A DNA stretch of 64,000 nucleotides from Aliishimia ponticola (GTDB lineage: Bacteria > Pseudomonadota > Alphaproteobacteria > Rhodobacterales > Rhodobacteraceae). The position numbers were made by a program, and so were the translations under genes. The stretch is from positions 434,001 through 498,000 of the forward strand of contig NZ_SRKY01000001.1 in NCBI RefSeq assembly GCF_004803475.1, given 5' to 3'. How positions within the stretch are numbered: position 1 is the first letter of the stretch; each line of letters begins with the position of its first letter. The notes beneath the pieces were generated by a model that was given only the letters and a program-made list of their open reading frames with translations, was not told where the DNA came from and made no database searches. Positions 40,757 to 49,504 of this stretch are shown in pieces.

Positions 40757-41617
40757 CTACTGGTAGAGCGCAGGCACGCCCATTTGTTCATGCACGGCAT
40801 TCACCGTTGCCGCGTCCAGACCAAAGCCCTGCGCCAATTGGTGCAGGTATTGCGCTTCGGGCTGCGTATCGAGGTCGATGCCCAACAGGGACATCGCGTA
40901 TACCTGCGGCGCAAGCGCTTTGGGTGTGTCCTGAACCAACGCATCCACATCGACCGGCTTGGCCAGTTCCTGTTCGACAAAAGCGCGCTCAGAGGCATCC
41001 ACATCGCCGCCCAGACGTTCGATAAGCTTGGCCTGTTCGTCAGCATCGAAGGACCCATCGGATTTCGCCGCCTGGATCATCGCGCGCAGCATCAGTGCCG
41101 CCGCGGCTTCTTGATCGGCGCTGGGTTCGATTGCGGCGACCGGTGTTTCTTCGAATTGCGAATTCAACACTTCGCCAAAGCCCGCGGTTTCAGGGGCGCT
41201 CGGTTGCCCGGTCAGGCCACCGAGCAGCTTGCCAAGACCGCCCGCAGCCGCGCCGCCACCGGCCAGACCGGAAAGCAGGTCTTGCAGATTTCCGCCCTTG
41301 CCGCTTGTGCCGCCGCTGATCTGATCCAGCAGGCCGCCAAGCCCGCCTTGACCCAGACCGCCACCAGCCGCGCCGCCGCCAAGCAGACCGCCCAGCATGT
41401 CTTCGATCCCGCCACCTGCGGGGCTGTTCGCACCGCCATAGGCCGTGCCGGTCCCCGCATTGGGCGGCATCATGTTCTTGAGCATGTCGCCCAAACCGCC
41501 GCCACCGCCGCTGACTTGGCCTGCGCCGCTATTGGCGCTGCCTTTCATCAAGGATGACGCACCTTTGGCAATCGCGACGCCCACGGCGACCTTCGCCAGT
41601 GTTTTTACAAGACTCAT
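40757..41617 (-). CDS. DUF533/TerB-like protein with glycine-rich N-terminus
   Basis: Protein of 286 residues. Residues 1-150 are low-complexity Gly/Ala/Leu with repeated GGLGxLL-type units and a short hydrophobic start (KVAVGVAIAKGASSL). The C-terminal half from about 170 (AAAALMLRAMIQAAKSDG, later ALAPQVYAMSLLGIDLDTQ) is the DUF533 helical domain, related to TerB. Probably membrane-associated; function unknown. Confidence 0.85.
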   Translation of the reverse strand: MSLVKTLAKVAVGVAIAKGASSLMKGSANSGAGQVSGGGGGLGDMLKNMMPPNAGTGTAYGGANSPAGGGIEDMLGGLLGGGAAGGGLGQGGLGGLLDQISGGTSGKGGNLQDLLSGLAGGGAAAGGLGKLLGGLTGQPSAPETAGFGEVLNSQFEETPVAAIEPSADQEAAAALMLRAMIQAAKSDGSFDADEQAKLIERLGGDVDASERAFVEQELAKPVDVDALVQDTPKALAPQVYAMSLLGIDLDTQPEAQYLHQLAQGFGLDAATVNAVHEQMGVPALYQ

Positions 41618-41727
41618 GGAAATACCCCTCTGTCGTACCAGTCCCTTGTTGCGCGCAGTGTGGCACAGTTACGTGACGAAACGAACGGGGAAAAACCGGC
41701 GCCCCGCATCGTCCGATTGACAAGGGG

Positions 41728-42675
41728 GTGTCAAACGGGCCTGTTCGCGCCATGCAACGCAAAGCCAATATTGACGCGCTCGGCGCGAGCCTGCTGATCG
41801 GGTTCTCTCTTGTTCTGGCGTTCAATCAGGTGGTGATCAAGCTGGGCAATGACGGTTTTTCTCCCGCGTTCATGGCCTTTCTCCGCTCTGCCGGGGGGGC
41901 GGTGATGATCGGCGGCTGGATCGTGCTGCGCGGGCGCAAACTGGCGATGAAACCGAAGGCGCGGATTTGGGGCGTTATACTGGGCGTGCTTTTCGCCGTT
42001 GAGTTCGTGTGCCTTTTCAACGCGCTGGACCTGACCACGGTGTCGCGTGCGTCGGTCCTGTTCTATACGATGCCGGTCTGGCTGAGCCTTGCGGCACATG
42101 TCTTGATCCCGGGCGAGCGGATTGGCGGCATGAAGGCGATTGGTCTGGGGCTGGCCGTTCTGGGCGTGGCGGTGGCCTTGTCGGATCGCGGCGCAGAGGG
42201 GCAAAGCTATAGCCTGCTGGGCGACGCGCTGGCGCTGGTCGGTGCGATGCTTTGGGCCGCGATTGCACTGGTGCTGCGCCTGTCGCCCGCGCGTGACGAA
42301 GCGCCCGAAACGCAGCTTTTCTGGCAATTGCTGTGGTCGTCGCCCATCCTGCTGGTGGCCGCGTTGATGCTGGGGCCGCTCTTGCGTGATCTGCATTGGG
42401 CCCATGTGGCCGGTCTGGGTTTCCAGATCGTCGTCGTGGTCACGCTGGCCTTCTTGCTGTGGTTCTGGCTGCTGACGATCTACCCGGCCAGCGGTGTCGC
42501 CTCTTTCAGCTTTCTCAGCCCGGTCTTTTCGGTGATCCTTGGCTGGCTTTTGCTGGGCGAACAGATCGGCCCGCGCGTCTGGATCGCGCTTGGCCTCGTC
42601 GCCCTTGGGATCGTGCTGGTCAACCGGCCGGTCAGGTCCCGCAAAATGTCGCCGCCACAACCTCCGACGGCATAG
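41728..42675 (+). CDS. EamA-type DMT transporter
   Basis: Ten-helix exporter of 315 residues with two EamA repeats (LVLAFNQVVIKLG; second repeat with FSFLSPVFSVILGWLLLGE). The GTG at 41728 abuts AAGGGGG; an ATG 24 bases later is an alternative. Its last 44 bases overlap the end of selO on the other strand. Confidence 0.88.
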   Translation: MSNGPVRAMQRKANIDALGASLLIGFSLVLAFNQVVIKLGNDGFSPAFMAFLRSAGGAVMIGGWIVLRGRKLAMKPKARIWGVILGVLFAVEFVCLFNALDLTTVSRASVLFYTMPVWLSLAAHVLIPGERIGGMKAIGLGLAVLGVAVALSDRGAEGQSYSLLGDALALVGAMLWAAIALVLRLSPARDEAPETQLFWQLLWSSPILLVAALMLGPLLRDLHWAHVAGLGFQIVVVVTLAFLLWFWLLTIYPASGVASFSFLSPVFSVILGWLLLGEQIGPRVWIALGLVALGIVLVNRPVRSRKMSPPQPPTA

Positions 42676-44062
42676 GCGGGCGCGTCAGATCGGCATCCTC
42701 GGCGCTGATCGAAAAGGGCGTGGCCAGAACACGCATCAACCGCTCGAACGGCGCGAAATCCCCGGCGACGGCGGCCGCGATCATCTGTTCCATCCGGTGA
42801 TTGCGCGCAATCACGGCGGGGTTGGTGCGCATCATCAGGTCTTCGGGCGCTGTCTCTGTCGCAAGCCGGTCCCGCCATGTTCTCTCCCACGCGTCAAAGG
42901 CGGCGGGGTCGGTGAACTGATCGCGACCCGTGCCCTCGGCCAATGCGCGGAAGGTATTGGTGAAATCGGCCTGATTGGCGGCCATCCGCGTCAGCAGATC
43001 CTCAATCAACGGCACATCGTCGAAACTGGGCGCAGCCAGCCCGATCTTGGCCCCAAAACGCTGTAGCCACGCGCGTTCGATCAGGTGGGGCATGTCATGG
43101 ACGATCTGGGTCGCCTCATCCGCCGCGGCCTGCGGGTCGGGCATTTGCTGGATCAGGGCCGTCGCGAATTGCGCCATGTTCCAGATCGCGATGCGCGGCT
43201 GGTTGCCATAGGCATAGCGCCCGGTCTGGTCGATCGAGGAAAACACACGGCCCGGATGATAGTCATCCATGAAGGCGCACGGGCCGTAGTCGATCGTCTC
43301 GCCCGAAATGGTGCAATTATCCGTGTTCATCACCCCGTGGATGAAGCCGAGCGACATCCAATGGGCGATCAGCCGGGCCTGCGCCGCGACCACATGGCGC
43401 AGCAATCCCATGGGGCCGTCGGCACCCGGCGCATGGCGCGCGATGGTGTAGTCGGTCAGTTGCCGCAATTCGTCGATCTGCCCGCGATGGGCAAAGACCT
43501 GAAAGCTGCCCACCCGGATGTGAGAGGCCGCAACCCGCGTCAGCACCGCACCGGGATAGATGCTTTCGCGGTAGACAGGCTCTCCGGTCTGGACCGCTGC
43601 CAAAGCGCGCGTCGTGGGAACGCCCAAGGCATGCATCGCCTCGGACACCACATATTCGCGCAGTACCGGACCCAGCCACGCCCGGCCATCGCCCCGGCGC
43701 GAATAAGGGGTCGGCCCGGACCCTTTCAGTTGAATGTCGCGCCGCAACCCGTTGGTATCAATGACTTCCCCTAGAAGAACGGCGCGCCCGTCGCCAAGTT
43801 GCGGGTTGTAACTGCCGAATTGGTGGCCCGCGTAAAGCTGGGCAATCGGCTCTGCACCTTCGGGCAAGGCGTTGCCCGCGAAAACCTGCGCGATTTCCGT
43901 GTCAGAGGCGGCGCGGATGCCCAGTTCCTCTGCCAGAGGGTGATTAAAGGCGATCAGGCCCGGCTCCGCCACGGCGACGGGCGATTGCGCGGTAAAGAAC
44001 GCGCCGGGCAGGCGGGCGAAACTGTTGTCGAAGGGGATATGCACACTCATACCTCCCGACAT
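42632..44062 (-). CDS. selO: SelO-family protein adenylyltransferase (YdiU)
   Basis: Pseudokinase fold enzyme that transfers AMP to Ser, Thr or Tyr of proteins, tied to redox stress. The product has 476 residues. Family blocks include YAGHQFGSYNPQLGDGRA, KGSGPTPYSRRGDGRA, TTRAL and the NTDNCTISGETIDYGP metal-binding segment. No selenocysteine codon near the end; the C-terminus (VVAATFCGT) has an ordinary Cys. Confidence 0.93.
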   Translation of the reverse strand: MSGGMSVHIPFDNSFARLPGAFFTAQSPVAVAEPGLIAFNHPLAEELGIRAASDTEIAQVFAGNALPEGAEPIAQLYAGHQFGSYNPQLGDGRAVLLGEVIDTNGLRRDIQLKGSGPTPYSRRGDGRAWLGPVLREYVVSEAMHALGVPTTRALAAVQTGEPVYRESIYPGAVLTRVAASHIRVGSFQVFAHRGQIDELRQLTDYTIARHAPGADGPMGLLRHVVAAQARLIAHWMSLGFIHGVMNTDNCTISGETIDYGPCAFMDDYHPGRVFSSIDQTGRYAYGNQPRIAIWNMAQFATALIQQMPDPQAAADEATQIVHDMPHLIERAWLQRFGAKIGLAAPSFDDVPLIEDLLTRMAANQADFTNTFRALAEGTGRDQFTDPAAFDAWERTWRDRLATETAPEDLMMRTNPAVIARNHRMEQMIAAAVAGDFAPFERLMRVLATPFSISAEDADLTRPPMPSEVVAATFCGT

Positions 44063-44068
44063 AGGGGC

Positions 44069-44518
44069 TTAGAAGGCGCGCGTCATCAGGTGATAGTCGG
44101 GGCGGGCGCGGAAACCTGCGCGGGAATACAGCCGCTGCGCGCGCTCATTGCCGTGGCTGACTTCCAGATGCAGCGCCTTGAGTCCGGCCCCCGAAAGCGC
44201 CTTGGGCAGCGCATTGAGCACCTCGGTTGCGATCCCGCGTCCGCGCACGGCCCGGCGCAGATAGAACTCGTCGATGAACCCATCCAGCCCGCCAAATTCC
44301 AGCGACCAGCCAAAGCTGATCACGATATAGCCGATGGGCGCGCGCGCCGGACCGATCAGATAACAGGTGCCATGCGGAATGCCCTCCAGCAACGGGGTCA
44401 GACCGGCGCGGCGTGCGGCGTCGGACTGGTCGATCCCGTGATGCTCGTGAAAGGCGGCGACCAGGGGCAGCAATTGCTCCAGATGGTCCGGCGTGGCGAG
44501 GGTCAGCGCGGCGCTCAT
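44069..44518 (-). CDS. GNAT-family N-acetyltransferase
   Basis: Acetyltransferase of 149 residues with the acetyl-CoA binding motif RRAVRGRGIATEVL at about 88-101 and the C-terminal strand YSRAGFRARPDYHLM. Substrate unknown. The ATG at 44518 has a GGAG site; an ATG 9 bases upstream is also possible. Confidence 0.88.
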   Translation of the reverse strand: MSAALTLATPDHLEQLLPLVAAFHEHHGIDQSDAARRAGLTPLLEGIPHGTCYLIGPARAPIGYIVISFGWSLEFGGLDGFIDEFYLRRAVRGRGIATEVLNALPKALSGAGLKALHLEVSHGNERAQRLYSRAGFRARPDYHLMTRAF

Positions 44519-44573
44519 GATCTCCATTCCCTTCGGTGGATTTGGGTGAAGGGCCGGGGGGCTGTCGCCATGC

Positions 44574-45515
44574 TCATAAGCGGCCAAGCCGTTCGGTCAG
44601 CAGGGAAAAGAAGCCATCGGCATCGATATCGCCCATGAACATCGCATTGGCGGGCCGGTCGGTCACGCCCCACCAATCGGCCACGGTCATTCCCATGGTC
44701 AGGTCGGACTGGGTCTCGATCTCCACATTGATATGGCGGCCTGAAAATAGATCCGGCTGGATCAGATAGGCGGTCACGCAAGGATCATGCAGCGGCGCCC
44801 CGGCAGAGCCGTATTTTTCCTTGTCGAACCGTTCGAAGAAGTCGGTCATCTCGGCGACCGCGATCCCCACCGGCGTGTTCAGCGCGCGAAAGGCGTCATT
44901 GCGCGGCGTCGTCACCAGCGCCTTGTGGGTGACATCCAGCGGCATCACGGTGATCGGCGCGCCAGAGGAAAACACGATATGCGCCGCCTGCGGATCGACA
45001 TAGATGTTGAACTCCGCCGCCGGGGTGATGTTGCCAACCTCGAAATACGCGCCGCCCATCAGCACGATTTCCTGAACCTTCTCAACGATATCAGGGGCTT
45101 TCTCGAACGCCATCGCGATATTGGTCAGCGGCCCAAGTGGGCAAAGCGTGACGGTGCCGGGGGCTTCGGCCCGCAACGTGTCGATGATATAATCAACGCC
45201 GTGCTGTTCTTGCAGCGGCATTTTCGGATCCGGCAGGGTGGGTCCATCCAGCCCCGTTTTCCCATGCACATGTTCCGCCGTGACAAGGGGGCGCCCCAAG
45301 GGGCGGTCGCAGCCGGCAAAGACCTTGACGTCGGGCTTGTTCGCCAGTTCGCAGACCATCCGCGCGTTCTTGGCAGTCAGGTTCAGCGGGACATTGCCCG
45401 CAACAGCGGTAATCCCGAGAAGGTCGATCTCTTCCGGGCTGGCAAGAGCAAGCAGAATCGCAACCGCGTCGTCTTGCCCGGGATCGGTGTCGATGATGAT
45501 TTTGCGGGGGGTCAT
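44574..45515 (-). CDS. Inosine-uridine type nucleoside hydrolase
   Basis: Cleaves the N-glycosidic bond of ribonucleosides (IU-NH family). The 313-residue product starts with the calcium-binding motif IIIDTDPGQDDAVAIL (Asp10, Asp14, Asp15 region); a distal Asp lies in LHDPCVTAYL. It probably works in nucleoside salvage; base preference unknown. It is next to a GNAT gene on the same strand with a 55-base gap. Confidence 0.93.
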   Translation of the reverse strand: MTPRKIIIDTDPGQDDAVAILLALASPEEIDLLGITAVAGNVPLNLTAKNARMVCELANKPDVKVFAGCDRPLGRPLVTAEHVHGKTGLDGPTLPDPKMPLQEQHGVDYIIDTLRAEAPGTVTLCPLGPLTNIAMAFEKAPDIVEKVQEIVLMGGAYFEVGNITPAAEFNIYVDPQAAHIVFSSGAPITVMPLDVTHKALVTTPRNDAFRALNTPVGIAVAEMTDFFERFDKEKYGSAGAPLHDPCVTAYLIQPDLFSGRHINVEIETQSDLTMGMTVADWWGVTDRPANAMFMGDIDADGFFSLLTERLGRL

Positions 45516-45616
45516 AGTGTGGGGTGTTCCTTCTTTGCCGCAGACTTACCTTGCAGGCGCGGGATGTCCAGAAGCGGTTTGCACGCCGCAACGTCCGGTC
45601 GCACAATAGGCGCAAC

Positions 45617-46486
45617 ATGGCTCGCGATATCTACCTTCATGCAGGCGCGCATCGCACTGGAACGTCGTCTTTTCAGATGGCGTTGCACGTTAATCGGGCA
45701 GTGCTGAAGGACGCCGGCTATGCGCTGGCCTATCCGGGCCGCGACGGCATACCCAGCGGGCGGCTATCGCTGAAACTGCCCGCGCCGCGCCACGGGCCAA
45801 AACAGGCCGAACGCTTTGCAAACAGGCTGGCGGAACAGTTTGCAAATTCGGATAAGCCCTTGATCATGAGCGAAGAAAACATCCCCGGACGGATGTTCCA
45901 CTTTTACGCCGGGCGCTTCTATCCAGCGGCAGAGGCACGTTTGCAAACACTGCGTGCGGGCTTTGCAAATGCCACCTTCAAGCGCGTCGTGTATGTGATC
46001 CGGCCCTATGATGCGCTGTATGTGTCCGCCTTTCGCAAACGGGCCGAGGATAACCCCGTGCGCCCCTTTTCCGAAATCCGTCCGAAGCTGCTTGAGATGG
46101 ATCGCGGCTGGCCGGAAATCGCCGCCCTGATGCGCGACATCTTGCAACCCGAAGAACTGGTCATCCTGTCCTACGCGCGGCGCGGCAGCAGCCGCGATCT
46201 GCTGTCCCGTCTATTGCCAGAGACCTTCCTTACCTTGGACGAGCCGGAGCAGATCAAGAACCTGTCAGCGACCGATCGTGCCCTTGAAGCGGTGCAGGCG
46301 CGCTATGCGGCGGGCGAGGCTCTGACCCGTGCGCAGTGGAAAGCGATCATCGCGGAATATGCCGAAGAGACAGAGCCGCGCGGCTTTGCAACCTTTGAGC
46401 CAAAGCAGCGCGCGCAATTGCAGGCGCGTTATGCCGACGATTTGACGCGCATCGGCGACATGCCGGGGGTGACGCTCATTTCTTGA
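45617..46486 (+). CDS. Sulfotransferase-like protein with embedded TTTGCAAA octamers
   Basis: Protein of 289 residues starting MARDIYLHAGAHRTGTSSFQ; the HAGAHRTGTSS segment is a PAPS-type P-loop, and RVVYVIRPYDALYVSAFRKR a second phosphate-binding motif. Four TTTGCAAA copies lie in its 5' half and cause use of rare-for-GC codons TTT, GCA and TTG. ATG at 45617 begins the homology; the open frame extends upstream over the nucleoside hydrolase promoter. Confidence 0.7.
   Translation: MARDIYLHAGAHRTGTSSFQMALHVNRAVLKDAGYALAYPGRDGIPSGRLSLKLPAPRHGPKQAERFANRLAEQFANSDKPLIMSEENIPGRMFHFYAGRFYPAAEARLQTLRAGFANATFKRVVYVIRPYDALYVSAFRKRAEDNPVRPFSEIRPKLLEMDRGWPEIAALMRDILQPEELVILSYARRGSSRDLLSRLLPETFLTLDEPEQIKNLSATDRALEAVQARYAAGEALTRAQWKAIIAEYAEETEPRGFATFEPKQRAQLQARYADDLTRIGDMPGVTLIS
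45815..45969. repeat. TTTGCAAA cluster 2 (four copies)
   Basis: TTTGCAAA at 45815, 45839, 45940 and 45962 (two pairs spaced 24 and 22 bases). Three copies encode Phe-Ala-Asn; the one at 45940 is in another frame (Arg-Leu-Gln-Thr). Confidence 0.9.
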
Positions 46487-47294
46487 GCTTTTCTTCGGCC
46501 TTCACCGCATCCCAAAGCGCGTCCATTTCCTCCAGGTCGCTATCCTCGGGGCGTTTGCCCATCGCTGCCAGCCGCGCCTCGATCCCCTCGAAGCGGCGGG
46601 TGAATTTCGCATTCGCGCCGCGCAGGGCAGCCTCTGGATCGATGCCCATATGGCGCGCCAGATTGGCCATCACGAACAGCAAGTCGCCGAATTCCTCGAC
46701 CTGTTCGGCCTCTGTCAGCTGGTCACGCGCCTCTACCAGTTCGGCGGCTTCCTCGGTCAGCTTGTCGATCACGTTATCCGTGCTTGGCCAGTCGAACCCA
46801 ACCCGCGCCGCCCGTTTTTGCAGCTTTTCGGCACGCAAAAGCGCGGGCAGACCGACCGCGACCCCGTCCAGCGTGCCTTTTTGCGCCTTTTGTGCCCGTT
46901 CGCGCGCCTTGACGGTCTCCCAGTCGCGGGTTTGCTGCTCTGCGCTTTTGTCCCGGCTTTCATCGCCAAACACATGCGGATGCCGGTCGATCATCTTTTG
47001 GGCAATGCCTTCGGCCACATCATGGAAATCATACAGACCCATCTCTGCCGAGATCGCCGTGTGATAGACCGTTTGCAGCAGCAGATCCCCCAATTCTCCT
47101 TTCAGATCGTCCCAATCGCGCCGTTCGATCGCATCCGCGACCTCATAGGCTTCCTCGATCGTGTAGGGGGCGATGGTGTCGAATGTCTGCTCGATATCCC
47201 ACGGGCAGCCGTCGTTCGGGTCGCGAAGGCGGCGCATCACCTCCAGCAAACGCTCCATTCCGGGGGCTTTGTCGTGGATCGGGTCTTGAGGCAT
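46476..47294 (-). CDS. mazG: Nucleoside triphosphate pyrophosphohydrolase MazG
   Basis: House-cleaning enzyme that hydrolyses NTPs, and may affect ppGpp levels. The 272-residue product has two MazG folds; the first carries GCPWDIEQTF and the EExxE metal motif EEAYEVADAIE. The last 11 bases overlap the convergent sulfotransferase-like gene. Confidence 0.95.
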   Translation of the reverse strand: MPQDPIHDKAPGMERLLEVMRRLRDPNDGCPWDIEQTFDTIAPYTIEEAYEVADAIERRDWDDLKGELGDLLLQTVYHTAISAEMGLYDFHDVAEGIAQKMIDRHPHVFGDESRDKSAEQQTRDWETVKARERAQKAQKGTLDGVAVGLPALLRAEKLQKRAARVGFDWPSTDNVIDKLTEEAAELVEARDQLTEAEQVEEFGDLLFVMANLARHMGIDPEAALRGANAKFTRRFEGIEARLAAMGKRPEDSDLEEMDALWDAVKAEEKLKK

Positions 47295-47359
47295 TGCAGG
47301 CGGCTCCGCTTCGGTGTCAGATGGAACTCAAACCCGGAGCCGCGACAGGAGTCCACCCC

Positions 47360-48532
47360 ATGCCCGTGATTAACCGCATCGCCGGACTTGCCGACGAAAT
47401 GACCCAGTGGCGTCAGTATCTGCACACCATCCCAGAGCTTGAGATGGAATGTTACAAGACGGCGGCGTTCATCGCTGAACGGCTGCGCGAATTCGGCGTG
47501 GACGAGGTGCATGAAGGCATTGGCGTGACAGGGATTGTTGCGATCATCAACGGGCAGGGTGACGGGCCGACGATCGGCCTGCGCGCCGATATGGACGCCT
47601 TGCCGATCGAAGAGGCGACCGGGCTGGACTATGCCTCTACCCATCCGGGGAACATGCACGCCTGTGGGCATGACGGGCACACGACCATGCTTCTGGGCGC
47701 GGCGAAATACCTGACGGAGACGCGCAACTTCTCGGGCCGTGTGGCGCTGATCTTTCAGCCGGGCGAAGAGGGGCCGGGCGGGGCCAAGATCATGGTCGAA
47801 GAAGGCTTTCTTGACCGGTTCGATATTGGCGAGGTCTATGGCATCCATAACGTGCCGGATCTGCCGGAGGGAGAGTTCCACACCCGCGCCGGGCCGATCA
47901 TGGCCGCGGTCGATACGTTCCACATCTATATCGACGGGGTGGGCGGGCATGGTGCCATGCCGGAAGAAACCCGCGATCCGGTCATCGCGGCATGTGGGAT
48001 CGGGCAGGCGATCCAGACAATCATCAGCCGCAATGTGCCCTCGCTTCAACAGGCGGTTGTGTCGCTGACGCAGATTCACACCGGCACCGCCAATAACGTG
48101 ATCCCGGCCGAGGCCTATCTGAACGGCACCATCCGTACCTTCGACAAGACCGTGCAGGAAATGGTGCACCGGCGGCTGGACGAAATCGCGCAAAGCGTTG
48201 CGACGGGATATGGCGTGACGGCCCGGCTAGAGATCGAAGTCGGCTATCCGTCGACCGTCAACGCGGCGGATCAGACAGCATTCGCGGCGGACGTGGCGCG
48301 GGAATTGGTCGGGGCAGAGAATGTCGATGCCAATACACAGCCGGTCGCCGGGGCCGAGGATTTCGCCTTCATGCTGGAACAGCGACCCGGCGCCTATCTG
48401 TTCATGGGGCAGGGGCCAAGCGCGGGCCTGCACCATCCTGCCTATAACTTCAACGACGCGGTGGCGCCCTATGGGGCAAGCTTTTTCGCGCGTCTGGTAG
48501 AAACCGCACAACCGGCCAAGGCGGCGAAGTAA
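47360..48532 (+). CDS. M20-family amidohydrolase (hippurate hydrolase-like)
   Basis: Zinc/manganese amidohydrolase of 390 residues. Metal ligands in MHACGHDGHTTMLL and the catalytic Glu in FQPGEEGPGG; a lid dimer domain with TIRTFD lies near the middle. ATG at 47360 has AGGAG 8 bases upstream. It precedes two ureohydrolase genes with 3-base and 4-base junctions, suggesting one pathway for an N-acyl or guanidino compound. Confidence 0.9.
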   Translation: MPVINRIAGLADEMTQWRQYLHTIPELEMECYKTAAFIAERLREFGVDEVHEGIGVTGIVAIINGQGDGPTIGLRADMDALPIEEATGLDYASTHPGNMHACGHDGHTTMLLGAAKYLTETRNFSGRVALIFQPGEEGPGGAKIMVEEGFLDRFDIGEVYGIHNVPDLPEGEFHTRAGPIMAAVDTFHIYIDGVGGHGAMPEETRDPVIAACGIGQAIQTIISRNVPSLQQAVVSLTQIHTGTANNVIPAEAYLNGTIRTFDKTVQEMVHRRLDEIAQSVATGYGVTARLEIEVGYPSTVNAADQTAFAADVARELVGAENVDANTQPVAGAEDFAFMLEQRPGAYLFMGQGPSAGLHHPAYNFNDAVAPYGASFFARLVETAQPAKAAK

Positions 48533-48535
48533 CAA

Positions 48536-49504
48536 ATGAGCTTGGAAGACGCGAAAAGTCAGGTGGATCAGGCGTTTACACGCGACGATCCGCGTGGACC
48601 ATCCTTTGAAAACACCTTTGGCGGCGCCACAAGCTTTCTGCGCCGCCGCTATACCAAGGATCTGCGCGGTGTCGATATCGCGGTGACGGGGGTGCCGTTC
48701 GATCAGGCGGTGACCAACCGGCCCGGCGCGCGTTTCGGTCCACGCGCGATCCGCGAGGCCTCGGCCCTGCAAGCGCCCGATCAGCCCTATGGCTGGCCCT
48801 TCGATGTGATGAGCGACTGCACCATCGTCGATTACGGCGATGTGGCGTTCGATTATGCCAATGTGCCGGAATTCCCGTCGATTTTGCAAACCCATGTGGC
48901 GGGCATTTTGCAAAACAGCGCGGCAAGCGTCGTTCTGGGCGGGGATCACTTCATCACGCTGCCGATCCTGCGCGCCTATGCCAAGGTTTTCGGGCCGATG
49001 TCGCTGATCCAGATCGACGCCCACACCGACACCTGGGTCGATGACAACCCCGATCGGATCGATCACGGCACCTTTGCCTATAAGGCGATCAAGGAAGGTT
49101 TGGTCGATCCCGCGCGGTCGGTTCAGATCGGTATCCGCACCCATAACCCCGATACGTTGGGGGTCACGATCATCGACGCGCCCGAACTGCATCGGAACGG
49201 GCCGGAAGCCGCTGCCCAGCGGGTCCATGAGGTCGTCGGCGATCACCCCTGCTATGTCACCTTCGATATCGACGGGCTTGATCCGGCCTATGCGCCCGGC
49301 ACCGGAACGCCGGTTTGGGGCGGGCTGTCTTCGGCGCAGGCGGCAGAATTGTTGCGCCGATTGGCCGGGATCAACATTCGCGGCGGCGACGTGGTCGAGG
49401 TCTCCCCACCTTTCGACACCACCGGCGCGACCGCAATTGCGGGCGCACATATCGCAACAGAGCTGTGCTGCCTCATTGGCTGGAGACAACGGAAGACACG
49501 ATGA
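48536..49504 (+). CDS. Agmatinase-like ureohydrolase, first copy
   Basis: Manganese enzyme of the arginase/agmatinase family, 322 residues. Ligands: GGDHF (His138), DAHTD (Asp161, His163, Asp165) and FDIDGLDPAYAPGTGTP. DAHTD is the form seen in agmatinase (SpeB). Releases urea from a guanidino substrate. The stop overlaps the start of the second copy (ATGA). Confidence 0.88.
   Translation: MSLEDAKSQVDQAFTRDDPRGPSFENTFGGATSFLRRRYTKDLRGVDIAVTGVPFDQAVTNRPGARFGPRAIREASALQAPDQPYGWPFDVMSDCTIVDYGDVAFDYANVPEFPSILQTHVAGILQNSAASVVLGGDHFITLPILRAYAKVFGPMSLIQIDAHTDTWVDDNPDRIDHGTFAYKAIKEGLVDPARSVQIGIRTHNPDTLGVTIIDAPELHRNGPEAAAQRVHEVVGDHPCYVTFDIDGLDPAYAPGTGTPVWGGLSSAQAAELLRRLAGINIRGGDVVEVSPPFDTTGATAIAGAHIATELCCLIGWRQRKTR
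48883..48914. repeat. TTTGCAAA cluster 3 (two copies)
   Basis: TTTGCAAA at 48883-48890 and 48907-48914, start-to-start 24 bases, inside the agmatinase-like gene. Both are read as Leu-Gln with TTG and CAA codons, a frame unlike most copies of cluster 2. Confidence 0.88.
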
